64,000 nucleotides of DNA from Zhaonella formicivorans (GTDB taxonomy: Bacteria; Bacillota; DUOV01; Zhaonellaceae), in contig NZ_CP085524.1 of the NCBI RefSeq assembly GCF_004353525.1, positions 1,832,142-1,896,141 of the forward strand, given 5' to 3'. The number at the start of each line of letters is the position of its first letter. The stretch's first letter is position 1. The notes under the pieces are model-generated. The model ran no database searches, was not told the origin of the DNA, and was given only the letters and a program-made list of their open reading frames with translations. Below are positions 51,454 to 61,768 of the stretch, in pieces. The position numbers and the translations under genes are program-made.

Positions 51454-51468
51454 GCAAGAACAATGCCA
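51454..51468 (-). promoter_or_regulatory. Sigma-54 (-24/-12) promoter of reductase operon 2
   Basis: On the minus strand TGGCATTGTTCTTGC: TGGCA-T and TTGC with the GG and GC doublets 10 nt apart, one mismatch to TGGCAC. It is about 40 nt upstream of the grdG ATG. The sigma-54 activator gene lies upstream on the same strand. Confidence 0.82.
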
Positions 51469-51583
51469 ACTACAAAACTCTATTGTTATTAAGCTTTTTA
51501 ATGTTATATAACGTATTTGTTTTCTAATTTTTAGAAATATAACTATCTAAGAAAAAACTAAAACCAATTAATTATTTACAAAA

Positions 51584-51629
51584 AAACACCTCTAAAATTT
51601 AGATTTATTTCTAAATTTTAGAGGTGTTT
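51584..51629 (-). terminator. Strong hairpin after grdX of operon 2
   Basis: AAACACCTCTAAAATTTAGA and TCTAAATTTTAGAGGTGTTT are perfectly complementary (20 bp, 6-nt loop). On the minus strand it is followed by TTTGTAAATAATT. It separates the activator-grdX transcript from the -24/-12 promoter. Confidence 0.85.
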
Positions 51630-51674
51630 ACATAGTTAATTAATTATTTTTACACTGATAACCTAATTTTTTGA

Positions 51675-52040
51675 TTAGGCGGAAACAAAATTTTTTATAA
51701 AATCTAGATCGATTAACTGAAAATCTTCTAAAGATTTATCATCCCATTGAGGTTTTGGATGGTTGGACATCAAGTCAGCTGTGTATATAATTGTTTTCTC
51801 TATAATTTCTAAGCTTTCTTTATCTGTAGTTTGTCGCTTTGATGAAAGAATTACACTTTTATAGGGGTTTATATCCGGACCTATGCTACCCGTTAGGGGG
51901 TGAGTTAACAACTTGTAGCCTTTCAAAACTTCAATCCTGACTGCTTCAAACAGTTCCAAATTATTTCCGGTAAAAGGCTCAATAAAAGGTAAATTCATAG
52001 CAATTACCATCGGGTTATTTGTTATACACCTAACCAGCAT
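51675..52040 (-). CDS. grdX: GrdX-family protein (operon 2)
   Basis: 121 residues. It aligns along its length with the protein at 61769-62149: NNPMV at the N-terminus, LTHPLTGSIGPDINPYKSVI (NHPLAGSVKPNETPYKSLV in the other) and the C-terminal DFQLIDLDFI. GrdX proteins are encoded beside amino-acid reductase operons; the function is unknown. The ATG follows the activator stop codon directly, with AAGGAGG 11 nt before, so the two genes are coupled. Confidence 0.82.
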   Translation of the reverse strand: MLVRCITNNPMVIAMNLPFIEPFTGNNLELFEAVRIEVLKGYKLLTHPLTGSIGPDINPYKSVILSSKRQTTDKESLEIIEKTIIYTADLMSNHPKPQWDDKSLEDFQLIDLDFIKNFVSA

Positions 52041-53600
52041 TTACCAGGAAACCTCCTTAGATAATTTATACTTTTGAAGTTTATTATATAATGTAGCCAA
52101 AGATATCCCCAATGCATTAGCAATTTTCTTTTTACTTTCATAGCTTGACCCATACTGTGCAATTGCATTTTTAATTATTAACTTTTCTGCTTCTTCCAGT
52201 GGCATAATGATATTGAGCGATTGGTCGATTACGGAAATTCCTTCAATGCTAAGAAATTTTAAATCATTATCTTCAATTATAGATTTTCCTTTGGAATGCA
52301 GTACAGCTCTTTCGAGAACATTTTCCAATTCACGTACATTACCAGGCCAATCATATTTGTACATTATATCAAGTGCTTTTTTACTCAAAGCTATATTATC
52401 TTTTCTTCCTAATTTTCTAGATAATTTTCTTAATAGGAATTCCGCCAAAATTTCAAGATCCGCTTTACGCTCCCTAAGTGGAGGAATCATTATATTCCAC
52501 ACATTCAACCTGTAAAATAAATCCTGTCTGAATGAACCTTCCGCCACCATTGTTCTAAGATTTCTATTAGTAGCAGCGATAATTCGAACATCAAGCGGTA
52601 TTTTAGTTTCACCGCCAACCCGTTGAATTTCCTTTTCTTGAATAGCTCGTAATATTTTAGCCTGCAAAACTAAGTCCATTTCACCGATCTCGTCCAGAAA
52701 AAGAGTTCCTCCGTTAGCTAATTCAAATTTGCCTAACTTTCTTTTATATGCGCCTGTAAACGATCCCTTTTCATGACCAAAAAACTCACTTTCCAGAAGA
52801 TTTTGAGGAATTGCTGAGCAATTGACACTAATAAATGGTCTTTTGGCACGCGCACTTGAGTTATGAATAGCATGCGCAATGACTTCTTTCCCAGTACCTG
52901 TTTCCCCTTGAATCAGAACTGTTATATCGCTTTGAGCTGCAATTTTAGCCATGTCTATTACATTCTGCATAGCAACACTTGAGCCGATCAAATCCTCAAA
53001 AGTATACGTTGCCTTACTTAAATAACCGATTTTTTCTGAAAGGCTTTCTACCATTACCTTACTTTTTCTTAATTGCTCTGTTAAATTAATTATATCCTGG
53101 ATATCTTGAGTAATAGCTATTGCTCCTATCATTTGTCCACAAATTTGGATTGGTGCAGCACTTGAAATTAGCTCCACCGAAGTACCTTTGGGCCGGTTTC
53201 GTAAATTGTTTACTGGTTGACCGGTTTTTAATACGGTGGCTAGGCTTCCATCCGGTGATACCTCAAAAACGCTTTTACCAATTCTTTCATGCTCTTTCAG
53301 ACCTAGCATTTTTAAAAACGCATTATTTACATATCTTATGATCCCTTGATTATCAACTACTTGAACACCTTCTTGAATAGATTTTAAAATTTCTATTAGA
53401 ATTTCCCTGCTTAATAAAGCATTTAATAACTGTTCAGTGTTTTTTTTCTTATAACTCTCTATAAGTTCCTCACATATTCTATGCAGACCGTCTGAGCTGG
53501 AAGAAAATTTGTTAAGTGCAACATTTTTGGGAGGGAAAAAAGTGTCAAAGGTGAAATATGCAGCTAATCCTTGCAATTTGTCTTGTTCGGTACATCCCAT
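52041..53600 (-). CDS. Sigma-54-dependent activator with PAS domain (operon 2 regulator)
   Basis: 519 residues. An N-terminal region of about 70 residues of unknown type ([19 protein letters not shown]), a PAS domain around residues 75-175 ([21 protein letters not shown]), an AAA+ domain with [14 protein letters not shown] in place of the commoner [16 protein letters not shown] and [14 protein letters not shown], and a Fis-type C-terminal HTH ([19 protein letters not shown]). No receiver domain. It precedes grdX and the -24/-12 promoter of operon 2 and is its probable activator. It shares architecture but little N-terminal similarity with the activator at 10752. Confidence 0.93.
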   Translation of the reverse strand: MGCTEQDKLQGLAAYFTFDTFFPPKNVALNKFSSSSDGLHRICEELIESYKKKNTEQLLNALLSREILIEILKSIQEGVQVVDNQGIIRYVNNAFLKMLGLKEHERIGKSVFEVSPDGSLATVLKTGQPVNNLRNRPKGTSVELISSAAPIQICGQMIGAIAITQDIQDIINLTEQLRKSKVMVESLSEKIGYLSKATYTFEDLIGSSVAMQNVIDMAKIAAQSDITVLIQGETGTGKEVIAHAIHNSSARAKRPFISVNCSAIPQNLLESEFFGHEKGSFTGAYKRKLGKFELANGGTLFLDEIGEMDLVLQAKILRAIQEKEIQRVGGETKIPLDVRIIAATNRNLRTMVAEGSFRQDLFYRLNVWNIMIPPLRERKADLEILAEFLLRKLSRKLGRKDNIALSKKALDIMYKYDWPGNVRELENVLERAVLHSKGKSIIEDNDLKFLSIEGISVIDQSLNIIMPLEEAEKLIIKNAIAQYGSSYESKKKIANALGISLATLYNKLQKYKLSKEVSW

Positions 53601-53802
53601 ACTTTACTCCTCCCGTTACAATTTTAAATTATATTTTCCTGCAGTCGTGCATAACAAAAATTTATGTTTCAGGCGCATTTCATAAATTAATTTTATCTTC
53701 TACACTTTTTCAGCTTTTCCTTGTGGGTTGATATCTTTAGAATCTCTACCATGCTAATCTTTTGTACTTTTGTAACCTGACTAAGACTTCATAAGTGAGA
53801 AA

Positions 53803-53846
53803 TAAAAAACCTAAGAATAAAGTACTATCTATACTTTACTCTTAGG
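53803..53846 (-). terminator. Rho-independent terminator of the glycine reductase operon
   Basis: On the minus strand CCTAAGAGTAAAGTA pairs with TACTTTATTCTTAGG (15 bp, one mismatch), followed by TTTTTTATTT. It lies about 30 nt after grdD of operon 3. Confidence 0.9.
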
Positions 53847-53875
53847 TTCTGGTTAATTTCTTGTATTAAAAACTT

Positions 53876-55045
53876 CTACAAATACCCTGCCTCTTTCAAA
53901 AGCTCAACAGCCTTCTCCTTGTCCTCGGGAGCAACCATGACGATTGGCCCGGTGCAGCCCATGCCGCTGGTGGCGTAGATGTTGTTCTTCCACAGCACCT
54001 GCACCGCATCTTCCAGCTGCAGGATCTCTATCCCCGGGATCTCGGCGGTAACCGGTTTCTCCGGCGGAGGAGTTACTGCGCCGCCGGCTTCTGCTTTCTT
54101 GACGGCATTTGCCGGGCACTCAAAGGAGCTGATGATGCTCTCCCAGCCTGCTTTTTTTGCTGCGGCAAATTCCGCGTTTGCTTTCTCCAGGAGTTTTCCT
54201 TTGGCTGCATCACCCGCATAGCGGATTGCTCCGGCTACTACGGGTGCCCCCGAAGCCCGGGACAGGATGCAGATAATCCGGTCGTAGTTTTCCCCTACTC
54301 CCGGTCCGTAGCCGTAGCCCAGTGCTTCGTAGTTGCCTCCGCTGGTATAGGCGGAGAACATCTTCATCAGCACGTTTCCGGTCAGGCTGTCGGTAACCAT
54401 TATATCGGGCACTCCCAATAGCAGGTCGTTCCCTCGCATCACTACGCCGCCGTCGCTTCTGGCCGACTCGGTAAAGTTGATGGGGTACCCGTTTTCCTGT
54501 AGTTTTTTTAGGGCCCTTTCCACCTGCCGGGCGCCCTCGATATTTAAAATGCCAACGGTTGGGTTGGCCTTGCCGCAGGCTTTGGCGGCAGCTATGCCGT
54601 AGAGGGTGTTCTTCAGCATGGCTGTTACCCGTTCTGTAGCTGAGGTGCCGGTGGTGGTGGCTAAAAACATTTCTTTGCCTTTGCCGGGTGTGATTACTCT
54701 GCCTACGGTGGATACTCCGATGGGGAAGCTGTAGTGCATTGTTACTGCGGCATCTAAACTGCCTTCGCTGAGCATTTTATCCATTATGGCGTGGGCTTCT
54801 TTTTCATCCTGGGCTTGTACCAGCTCTAAACGGGTCTTGACGCCGCTGCCGATGACCACCACTTCCAGGTCGGGGTTTTGTCCCTGGGCCAGTTCGGCGC
54901 CGTAGACAAGTTCTTTGGGACCGTGCTCGCTGCCCAGGATGGTTAAGCCTACCCTCACTTTTCTTCCGAAGGTCCCTGTCTCCAGGGCATTGGCCATTTC
55001 TTCGAATATCTCGCTGATGGTGTTACGCATAATTTTACTGTCCAC
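53876..55045 (-). CDS. grdD: Glycine reductase component C, alpha subunit (operon 3)
   Basis: Third near-identical GrdD, with GMGCTGPI active-site Cys and C-terminus EAGYL as in operon 2. It differs by PDIMVTDS and ANAVKKAEA. The start GTG 55045 follows GGGAGG by 8 nt. Last gene of the glycine reductase operon, directly before a strong terminator. Confidence 0.95.
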   Translation of the reverse strand: MDSKIMRNTISEIFEEMANALETGTFGRKVRVGLTILGSEHGPKELVYGAELAQGQNPDLEVVVIGSGVKTRLELVQAQDEKEAHAIMDKMLSEGSLDAAVTMHYSFPIGVSTVGRVITPGKGKEMFLATTTGTSATERVTAMLKNTLYGIAAAKACGKANPTVGILNIEGARQVERALKKLQENGYPINFTESARSDGGVVMRGNDLLLGVPDIMVTDSLTGNVLMKMFSAYTSGGNYEALGYGYGPGVGENYDRIICILSRASGAPVVAGAIRYAGDAAKGKLLEKANAEFAAAKKAGWESIISSFECPANAVKKAEAGGAVTPPPEKPVTAEIPGIEILQLEDAVQVLWKNNIYATSGMGCTGPIVMVAPEDKEKAVELLKEAGYL

Positions 55046-55147
55046 TTTTTTCACCTCCCGATTAGCTAGCAGCCGTCAGCTGTCAGCTATCAGCACTCAT
55101 TTCTTTCATGGCTGGAGAATTAGGTTAACCTTTATGCGAAAATCAGG

Positions 55148-56686
55148 TTATTCTGCTTTCAAGGTATTGGCAAAGCTCCGCATCGCTTCGGCAATCATCT
55201 TCCTGACTTCTTCTTTATCGAACCCGCTTTCCACTTTGCCGGAGTTCTTCTCCATGATGAAGGATACTCCGTCAAAGAGGTTGGTGAGTCTTCCCAAGAA
55301 AAGGCTGCCTTTGCCGATGATCATGGCTCTTTTGATTTTGCCTTCCAGGATCAGGTCCCGGGCAAAGCCGATGTAGGGTACTCCTGAAGGAATATGGCCC
55401 TGGGTCGGTGCAAAGCCTGGCATGCCGAACTCATTAACCACTTTTTCCAGGTCGGCCCGGTCAAATTCCCCTCTTTTTACTCCCAACGCAGCTATCATTT
55501 TGTAGTTGGCTTTGGGCACGTCCCCGGCTCCTGCCGGTTCTGTAATTTCGGGGTTCTGCATTTCTACGGAGAACCGGTCGATTTCAGATAGTTTTATTCC
55601 TGCTTTGTCCAAGGGGTCGGTTACGATGGCCTGCATTACTGCCTGGGGTGAGGCGCCGGAACCGATCTTATGGCGCCCTACCATGTCGGTGCGGATTACG
55701 GGGCTTACGCCGTCGTTTTCACTGATGTGTACGGCAAAGGCGCCCAGCATGTCTTCTAATACCGGCATTTCTTTTTTTACATGGTCTTTGGAGTTCATGC
55801 CAAGCTTGGCAGAGGCTCCACCGGCCACTACTACTATGTTCTTGTATACTCCGGCCTGGGCTAATGCTGCTGCTTCCACCAGGGCGTGGGCAGGTCCTGC
55901 GCAGAAACCGCGGGTGTCGGAGCCGGTGGCGTTAACGCAGCCGCACACTTCGCCGATGGACTTGGCAAAGTTGCCGCCGCCCCTTTGGTTCATGTCGCCG
56001 CAGGCTTCTTCGGAGCATTCGATGATGTAGTCTATGTCTTCGGCTTTTAAATCCGTCTTTGCTAATAACAGTTTTAAGGCAAATACAGCCGATGCTTTGC
56101 TGACCAGGTTTTCAAACATTACATGCTCGGTTAAGGCCTGGTCGAACTCATGGGCTTTTTTCACGCAGCCCACCAGTTTCCCCCCCAAGTACATGGGTTC
56201 TGCCAGGTGGTCGGCTACCAGTTTCTCCAAATCTTTAGCTTGGGCTGGGTTCTTATCTAATTTGGCTAAGTCTTTTAAGTCTCCTAAGACAGGATGGGCG
56301 GAGAGTTTTGCTTTTACTCCCGCCTGGAACCCTTCTTCCAATAGCACCAGGTCGAAAGCGTCTACTGCTTTCATTAAGCCGTAGAATTCGTCTTCCGGCA
56401 TGATTTCCCCGTATTTGCCGTCCCTGCCCCCATTATTTACCGGGTTTTGGTACCAGGGCCGGGGGATGTTATTCAGTTCTTCAGGCAGCATGTTGCCGAT
56501 GTAGACTTGGTTTGGGGCATATTTCACTGCTTCTTCAAAGCTCCTTAAGGCCCCGGGCAGTTTCTGCAGATGCTCTGAGTCCGGGTTCTTGCGCCGTTCG
56601 CTGGTCTGGGTGGTCCCCTGGTGGATCACCATATCGGGTGCTTGAATAAGTGCATAGCTGGCCCCTCTCACAACGGGATAGTTCAT
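55148..56686 (-). CDS. grdC: Glycine reductase component C, beta subunit (operon 3)
   Basis: 512 residues, one visible difference from the other copies (SFEEAVKYAP instead of SFDEAVKYAP). The start is ATG 56686 after GGAGGTGA; the upstream DNA then diverges from operons 1 and 2 because grdB, not grdA, lies upstream here. Confidence 0.95.
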   Translation of the reverse strand: MNYPVVRGASYALIQAPDMVIHQGTTQTSERRKNPDSEHLQKLPGALRSFEEAVKYAPNQVYIGNMLPEELNNIPRPWYQNPVNNGGRDGKYGEIMPEDEFYGLMKAVDAFDLVLLEEGFQAGVKAKLSAHPVLGDLKDLAKLDKNPAQAKDLEKLVADHLAEPMYLGGKLVGCVKKAHEFDQALTEHVMFENLVSKASAVFALKLLLAKTDLKAEDIDYIIECSEEACGDMNQRGGGNFAKSIGEVCGCVNATGSDTRGFCAGPAHALVEAAALAQAGVYKNIVVVAGGASAKLGMNSKDHVKKEMPVLEDMLGAFAVHISENDGVSPVIRTDMVGRHKIGSGASPQAVMQAIVTDPLDKAGIKLSEIDRFSVEMQNPEITEPAGAGDVPKANYKMIAALGVKRGEFDRADLEKVVNEFGMPGFAPTQGHIPSGVPYIGFARDLILEGKIKRAMIIGKGSLFLGRLTNLFDGVSFIMEKNSGKVESGFDKEEVRKMIAEAMRSFANTLKAE

Positions 56687-56763
56687 CCTGTTCACCTCCA
56701 AAAATGAGTAAAGTTTTGGGTAATGGGCGTTATACCCATTACCCAATTGAAATCGACACATTA

Positions 56764-58077
56764 TTACTTGTCAAATACTGTTTGACCGTCTACTTCTGTT
56801 TGTAAAGCATCTAATGCTTTTCTGACCAGCTTTCTGCGCAGTTCCTTCTCATCTTCCCTGCTCAAAGCCGGGTTACCAAGCGGGTGAGGAATGGCCACTG
56901 TAGGCACAATCCTGTTGGCACCAACAGTGAGGGAGATGGGAACTACTGTGCACATGTGCACCACAGGTAGGCCTGTACTTTCAATTTCTTTTACCATCGT
57001 TGCACCGCAACGAGTACAGGTTCCTCAGGTGGAGGTCAGAATTACTGCATCAACGTTATGGGCATGCAGGTCTTTGGCAATTTCCGCAGCAAACTTTTTG
57101 GCGTTAGCAACAGAAGTACCGTTACCAACTGTTGCATACCAGTATTCATGGATGGAACCAATTTCACCTGCCTGCTCCATTTCCCGCAAAACGTCGATGG
57201 GCAGTACCCTGTCCAGGTCTTCGTTAGCATATACAGGGTCGTAACCACCGTGGGCAGTTTCGCCGTTTTCGGGAGTGAAATCATTGATGCCTACCAGGCT
57301 GTACTTGCCGTACTTGGAGGCACTGGAAGATTCAATGTGATCAGGGTTGCCTTTGGGTACCGGGCCACCTGAGGAAACAAGGGCAATCTTAGCCTTCTTA
57401 ATATCCTTAATGGCCGCGGCAGGAGCTACCCTGTCGAATACAGGCATAGGATATTCGGTCTTGAATTCCTCGCCTTTTATCTTCTTAACGAGCATTTCAA
57501 CTGCTCTTTTCGAACCTCTTTCCTTGGCAAAGAAATTTTTGCGAATACCGCGAGGAATATAACCTTCTGCGACTGGATCACCGATTTCTTCGCCTTTAAC
57601 AACTTTCAAAGCCAAAGCAGCCATGGGGCCAATTGCCTTTTTCATGCCTACAGCCGAATTGGCAGTCTCAATGATGTAGGCATATTTCTTGTACATATCC
57701 ACACCCGGGTTTTCCGGGTACATACCGGAGACTACAGGGATCCCTAAGTTTTCGCTGACAGCTTTGGCTACAGCACCGCAGGCCACGCCGTAACGCCCGG
57801 CATTAAATGCGGGACCGGCGATAACCAAATCTGGGCTGTATTTCTTAATCATTTCAATTACTTCGGCGCTTGCAGCTTCAATGTTTTCGTTGAAATAGGT
57901 GTCACCGCAGATTACAGTAGCCACAATCTCCGCTTCAGCGCCCAGAGCTTGCTGCAGGGCCATTCCAGGACCAACTACGCCTTCGCGGACTTCCGGCTTG
58001 ACATCAGCCTTTTCTTCGCCACCTATTCCAGCGTAAAACTGGTTGATATAGTGTACAATTTTGTATTTACTCACCAT
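56764..58077 (-). CDS. grdB: Glycine reductase selenoprotein B component
   Basis: 437 residues with selenocysteine at residue 351 encoded by TGA 57025-57027. The site LTST-U-GTCTRCGATMVKEI is the canonical UxxCxxC, and the SECIS-like hairpin follows. The N-terminus KIVHYINQFYAGIGGEEKAD and GPGMALQQALG are typical of glycine-specific GrdB. In the classical gene order grdE-A-B-C-D it lies between grdA and grdC, and the operon is preceded by a glycine riboswitch, which supports glycine as substrate. ATG after AAAGGGGGG. Confidence 0.95.
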
Positions 58078-58103
58078 TGTCCCCCCTTTTTTCGGGTGTA
58101 AAA

Positions 58104-58553
58104 TTATCCACGATAGGTGCTTACTTCTTTGATGATGGCATCAACATCCAGCACCATTTCCATCATGCTGACTTGATCTTCGTAGACTTGGGCGTCAACC
58201 TCATCTTTTAATTCAAAAATATGGTAAGCTTTGAGTCCCAACGAGACTCCTGCTAATGGACCGGCAAAAGTGGGATCGCCTTGGGATACGGTTTCGGCGG
58301 CGAGACCAGCAGCTTCAGCTTCTGCTCCCCCTAAAACAACGATTAAATCCTCTTTACCGTATTTCTCCGCAAGTTCTTTAATGCGAGCCTGATTTTCCAG
58401 GTCCATTGCGCCGGCGGCAGTTCAGACAAAGCATTCTGTAGTCGAGAACACTACTTCAGCGCCGGCAGACTTGACGCACTCTTCGATAGCCGGACCGGGC
58501 ACGCCGTCACGGTCACCGAGAATGGCAACTTTTTTGCCTGCAAGTATGCTCAT
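58104..58553 (-). CDS. grdA: Glycine reductase selenoprotein A (operon 3)
   Basis: 149 residues with selenocysteine at residue 44 (TGA 58422-58424) in [16 protein letters not shown]. The N-terminus is [17 protein letters not shown], two residues longer than in operons 1 and 2, and the C-terminus is the intact [14 protein letters not shown] precedes the ATG. It is the carboxymethyl-selenoether carrier shared by proteins B and C. Confidence 0.96.
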
Positions 58554-58598
58554 GCTATTAACTCCTTTCTTTTATTCTTGGTATAGTGTTATCTAAAC

Positions 58599-59885
58599 TT
58601 AGAATCCTTTTGCTGTGAGATAACCAAAACCGAGCTCGTTTGTAGCTCCGGTTATTACCTGAATTTCAGCGGTAATGCTGCCGTCGGGCTTTAAGCTTCC
58701 GGCAGTACCACCGGCAATGACGTCAGCAACTTCCGGATACCCGATTACAGTTTTCATCGGGGGAAGAGTAATCACTTCGTTAGCGTTTCCGGCAGTAACT
58801 ACTGCGTCACCTAGCGGTGTGGAATCTGCCAGGGACTGGGAAGCACCGTCCTGACCGGCATACTCGTCAGTAATAAGTACAGTCTTAATGCCTTTTTTCT
58901 CGATTTTAGCGCAGTTCATTACCAAGTCGGCATCAGGGTTACCGAAACCTTCTTCGGAAATGATTACAGCATCGGCACCGATAAATTCCACCAGCTTGGC
59001 AGTCATGTTGGAGGAACGCTCTTTGTCCGCCAAGGTAACGTTTTCATTGGTAATTACCACGCCAATGAAGTTGAAGTCTTTGCCATGGCGCTCATAGAGG
59101 TCGTGGATAACAGGGCTGTTCTGGTGTACATAAGTGGGGTTTTTATCGCAGGCGGAAACACAGTTACCGCTGATGATTGCCCCGTCCATAACTTCTGTCG
59201 GGTAAATTAAAGTCGGGATAATTCTCTTGGCATCTACTCCGTATACGTAGGTGTCATGGAGTAAGCCCTGGGTTTGCAGCATGTATACGTAAGCAACCTT
59301 CGGTAAGTCAGGATACTCCTTGACTTGCTCCAGCAAGGGCTTGGTCTCGTATACCTTAATTTCATCAGGTTCCACGCTCTTGCCCGCTTCGCCAAGGTAA
59401 GCCCCTGCTCTCAGGCCCGCCAGTCTCACTACAGCTTCATGTTCGTGCTGGTGTAAGCCCTCAACAGGATCAACCTTGACAACTACGTTATAGGTTTTGG
59501 AGAATGGAGTGTATTCGGCGCCCGGGCCGGACATATCAATAATGCCTTCCTGGAAGCCAACAATTCTTCCGGTGGTAACTACCGCTGCACCTTTTAAAAC
59601 ATGGGTGCGCCCTTCACCGACGGTCTCCACCTTGCTGATAACGCCGGGAAACATGCCGCCGTTGCCTGCCACTTTCACCCTGGGTTCAATAACATCTTTT
59701 ACAGGGATAATCCTTGTTTCTTCACCAGGTTTTGCTAAAAATACTTCCACCGAAGCGATGCGGTCGTCATCGCCGGTTACTTTGACCAGTTCTTCTTTGT
59801 TTACAAAAAGAACTCCATCTTTTACTTCAGTTTTGGGACCAAACTGTACGTCTTTAATAAAAATGTTGCCAATTTCGAGACGCAA
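58599..59885 (-). CDS. grdE: Glycine reductase B component proprotein
   Basis: 428 residues. Asn241-Cys242 in SGNCVSACDKNPTYVHQN is the known processing site (Cys242) that becomes the pyruvoyl group in clostridial GrdE. Other family motifs: FQEGIIDMSGPGAEY, AVIISEEGFGNPDAD and ITDEYAGQDGASQSLAD. The start codon is TTG 59885 after GGAGGTGA. The gene sits between trxA and grdA, the canonical place in glycine reductase operons. Confidence 0.95.
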   Translation of the reverse strand: MRLEIGNIFIKDVQFGPKTEVKDGVLFVNKEELVKVTGDDDRIASVEVFLAKPGEETRIIPVKDVIEPRVKVAGNGGMFPGVISKVETVGEGRTHVLKGAAVVTTGRIVGFQEGIIDMSGPGAEYTPFSKTYNVVVKVDPVEGLHQHEHEAVVRLAGLRAGAYLGEAGKSVEPDEIKVYETKPLLEQVKEYPDLPKVAYVYMLQTQGLLHDTYVYGVDAKRIIPTLIYPTEVMDGAIISGNCVSACDKNPTYVHQNSPVIHDLYERHGKDFNFIGVVITNENVTLADKERSSNMTAKLVEFIGADAVIISEEGFGNPDADLVMNCAKIEKKGIKTVLITDEYAGQDGASQSLADSTPLGDAVVTAGNANEVITLPPMKTVIGYPEVADVIAGGTAGSLKPDGSITAEIQVITGATNELGFGYLTAKGF

Positions 59886-59916
59886 AACCGTTCACCTCCT
59901 TAAATTAATGCTTCTT

Positions 59917-60231
59917 TTAAAGAAGCTCTTTCAACTTGTTTTCCACTTCTTCCATAGTGAAGTCTTTACTGAATTCGGCTACTTTTTCTCCACCTTTATA
60001 GAAAGCTATGGTTGGAAGACCTAAAACCTTTTGACTAATCGCTAGTCTCTTGTTTGCAGCGGAGTCGAGCTTACAGAACTTGGCTTTGCCTTCGTATTTG
60101 GCGGCCAAAGCCTCAACTTCCGGCATCAGGGCCTGGCAGGGCTCACATTTTGGGCTCCAGAAATCAACCATCACCAGCCCTTCGGCTTGCAATACTTCTG
60201 CTTCGAAGTTCTCCTTGTCAACAATGTTCAA
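59917..60231 (-). CDS. trxA: Thioredoxin of the glycine reductase system (operon 3)
   Basis: 104 residues, third copy with WSPKCEPC, differing only at the C-terminus (EEVENKLKELL versus EEVETKLKELLE). This is where similarity with operons 1 and 2 stops at the grdE side. TTG start after AAAGGAGGTGA. Confidence 0.95.
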   Translation of the reverse strand: MNIVDKENFEAEVLQAEGLVMVDFWSPKCEPCQALMPEVEALAAKYEGKAKFCKLDSAANKRLAISQKVLGLPTIAFYKGGEKVAEFSKDFTMEEVENKLKELL

Positions 60232-60290
60232 CTAGCTCACCTCCTTTACGAGGATAAGTAGCTATGCATCCCACTCGACCTATGGGAAAA

Positions 60291-61511
60291 TTATTTGCCG
60301 GCTGCAATTTGTTTTTTTACTTCTTCGGCGCTAAAGTCACCGCAGAGTTTAGCAACCGCTTGGCCACCCTCGAAGAATACTACTGCAGGAATGGAGGTTA
60401 CACCATAACGCTTGGCAACCCTTTGGTTTCTGTAGGTATCTATCTTAACCAGCTTAACGCTGTCTCCCAATTCGGCGGCAGTCTGTTCCAGCAACCCTAC
60501 GGCTGCAATGCTGGCCTCGTTTTGGGGCGCCCAGAACGCTACCATCACCGGCTTGTCAGCGTTTAATACCTGTTCCTTGAAGCCTTCTTCTTCGGCCAGG
60601 TACTTCTCGGCTGCTACGGCGGCTACAGCGCCGTCGGCTGCAGCTGTGATGACCTGCCTCAAGTATTTGACTCTGGCATCTCCTACAGCATAGACGCCGG
60701 GTACTGACGTTTCCATCTGCTCATTAGTGATAATATACCCTTTTTCGTCAAGTTCTACTTTGCCCCGGAGGAATCCGGTTTTGGGAACGGTGCCTACGAA
60801 GAAGAAGACTCCGTTGGTTTCCATTTCCGTCAGTTCTCCGGTTTTGATGTTTTTGATTACTACAGACTCAACAATGCCGTCTCCTTTGATTTCCTCCAAC
60901 ACAGAGCTCCAGACCCATTCAATTTTCGGGTTGGCAAAAGCTTTCTCGGCGCTCACCTTATTGCAGTCCAGGATGCCTTCGTCATGGATTACGATGATGG
61001 TAACCTTGTTGGCAAACTTGGTGAGATACATTGCTTCTTCGATAGCGGCATCGCCGTTGCCGACCACTACCACATCCAGGTCTTCAAAGAAATCGGCGTC
61101 ACAGGTGGCGCAGTAGGAAACGCCCTTACCTCTTAAAGCCCGCTCCCCTTTGATATTTAAGCTTCTCGGTTCGGCGCCGGGAGCCAGGATTACTGTTTTG
61201 GCCAGGTATTCTTTACCGCTCTTTGTTTTAACAACCTTAATTTCTCCTTCAAGCTCCAAATCAACGACTTCTTCTTTGAGGATTTCGGTACCGAAACTTT
61301 TTGCATGTTCGGCCATTGCTTTCATTAAGCCGGGGCCGGTTGTGCCCCTGGAAAAGCCGGGATAATTCTCCATCTCCTGTGTTGTTGCCGCCTGACCTCC
61401 AGGTCTGGCTTTTTCCAATATAACAGTCTTCAGCCGTGCCCTGGAACCGTAGATGCCTGCGGCAAGGCCGGCAGGACCACCGCCCACCACTACAATATCA
61501 AATACCTCTGA
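60291..61511 (-). CDS. trxB: Thioredoxin reductase with C-terminal degenerate thioredoxin domain (operon 3)
   Basis: 406 residues, same as operon 1 from residue 4 on, including KLCGDFSAEE. The start is ATG 61511 (MSEVFDIVVVGGG) after GAGGAG; an in-frame ATG 6 nt upstream and a longer frame from 61547 are less likely. CATC redox site; the C-terminal thioredoxin-like domain lacks CxxC. Confidence 0.93.
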   Translation of the reverse strand, partial: SEVFDIVVVGGGPAGLAAGIYGSRARLKTVILEKARPGGQAATTQEMENYPGFSRGTTGPGLMKAMAEHAKSFGTEILKEEVVDLELEGEIKVVKTKSGKEYLAKTVILAPGAEPRSLNIKGERALRGKGVSYCATCDADFFEDLDVVVVGNGDAAIEEAMYLTKFANKVTIIVIHDEGILDCNKVSAEKAFANPKIEWVWSSVLEEIKGDGIVESVVIKNIKTGELTEMETNGVFFFVGTVPKTGFLRGKVELDEKGYIITNEQMETSVPGVYAVGDARVKYLRQVITAAADGAVAAVAAEKYLAEEEGFKEQVLNADKPVMVAFWAPQNEASIAAVGLLEQTAAELGDSVKLVKIDTYRNQRVAKRYGVTSIPAVVFFEGGQAVAKLCGDFSAEEVKKQIAAGK

Positions 61512-61607
61512 CATCGCCATCTCCTCCTCATCTAATTTTGCAATCAAACTAATATCAACCCTTTTAAATACTCGTTAAATCCTAGCTCAATATTCTTTAA
61601 GTTACAG

Positions 61608-61766
61608 GTTGTTAGTTGTTAGTTATTAAAACTAAAAACCAACAGCTAAAAATTATCACTGTATTTTATAGGATGCAGGTTGGTAATTGTTACTTTAATT
61701 AAACATATTAAGCTGTACCGGGGTTTGTTTTTAACCAATAACCATCAACCAACAACCAACAACTGG
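61608..61766. repeat. GTTGTTAGTT / AACCAACAACC low-complexity inverted repeats
   Basis: Degenerate GTTAGTTGTTAGTTATT units at the left and AACCATCAACCAACAACC units at the right are roughly inverted relative to each other in the gap between trxB and grdX of operon 3. They resemble the other low-complexity intergenic repeats in this window. No coding content. Confidence 0.5.
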
Positions 61767-61768
61767 TC

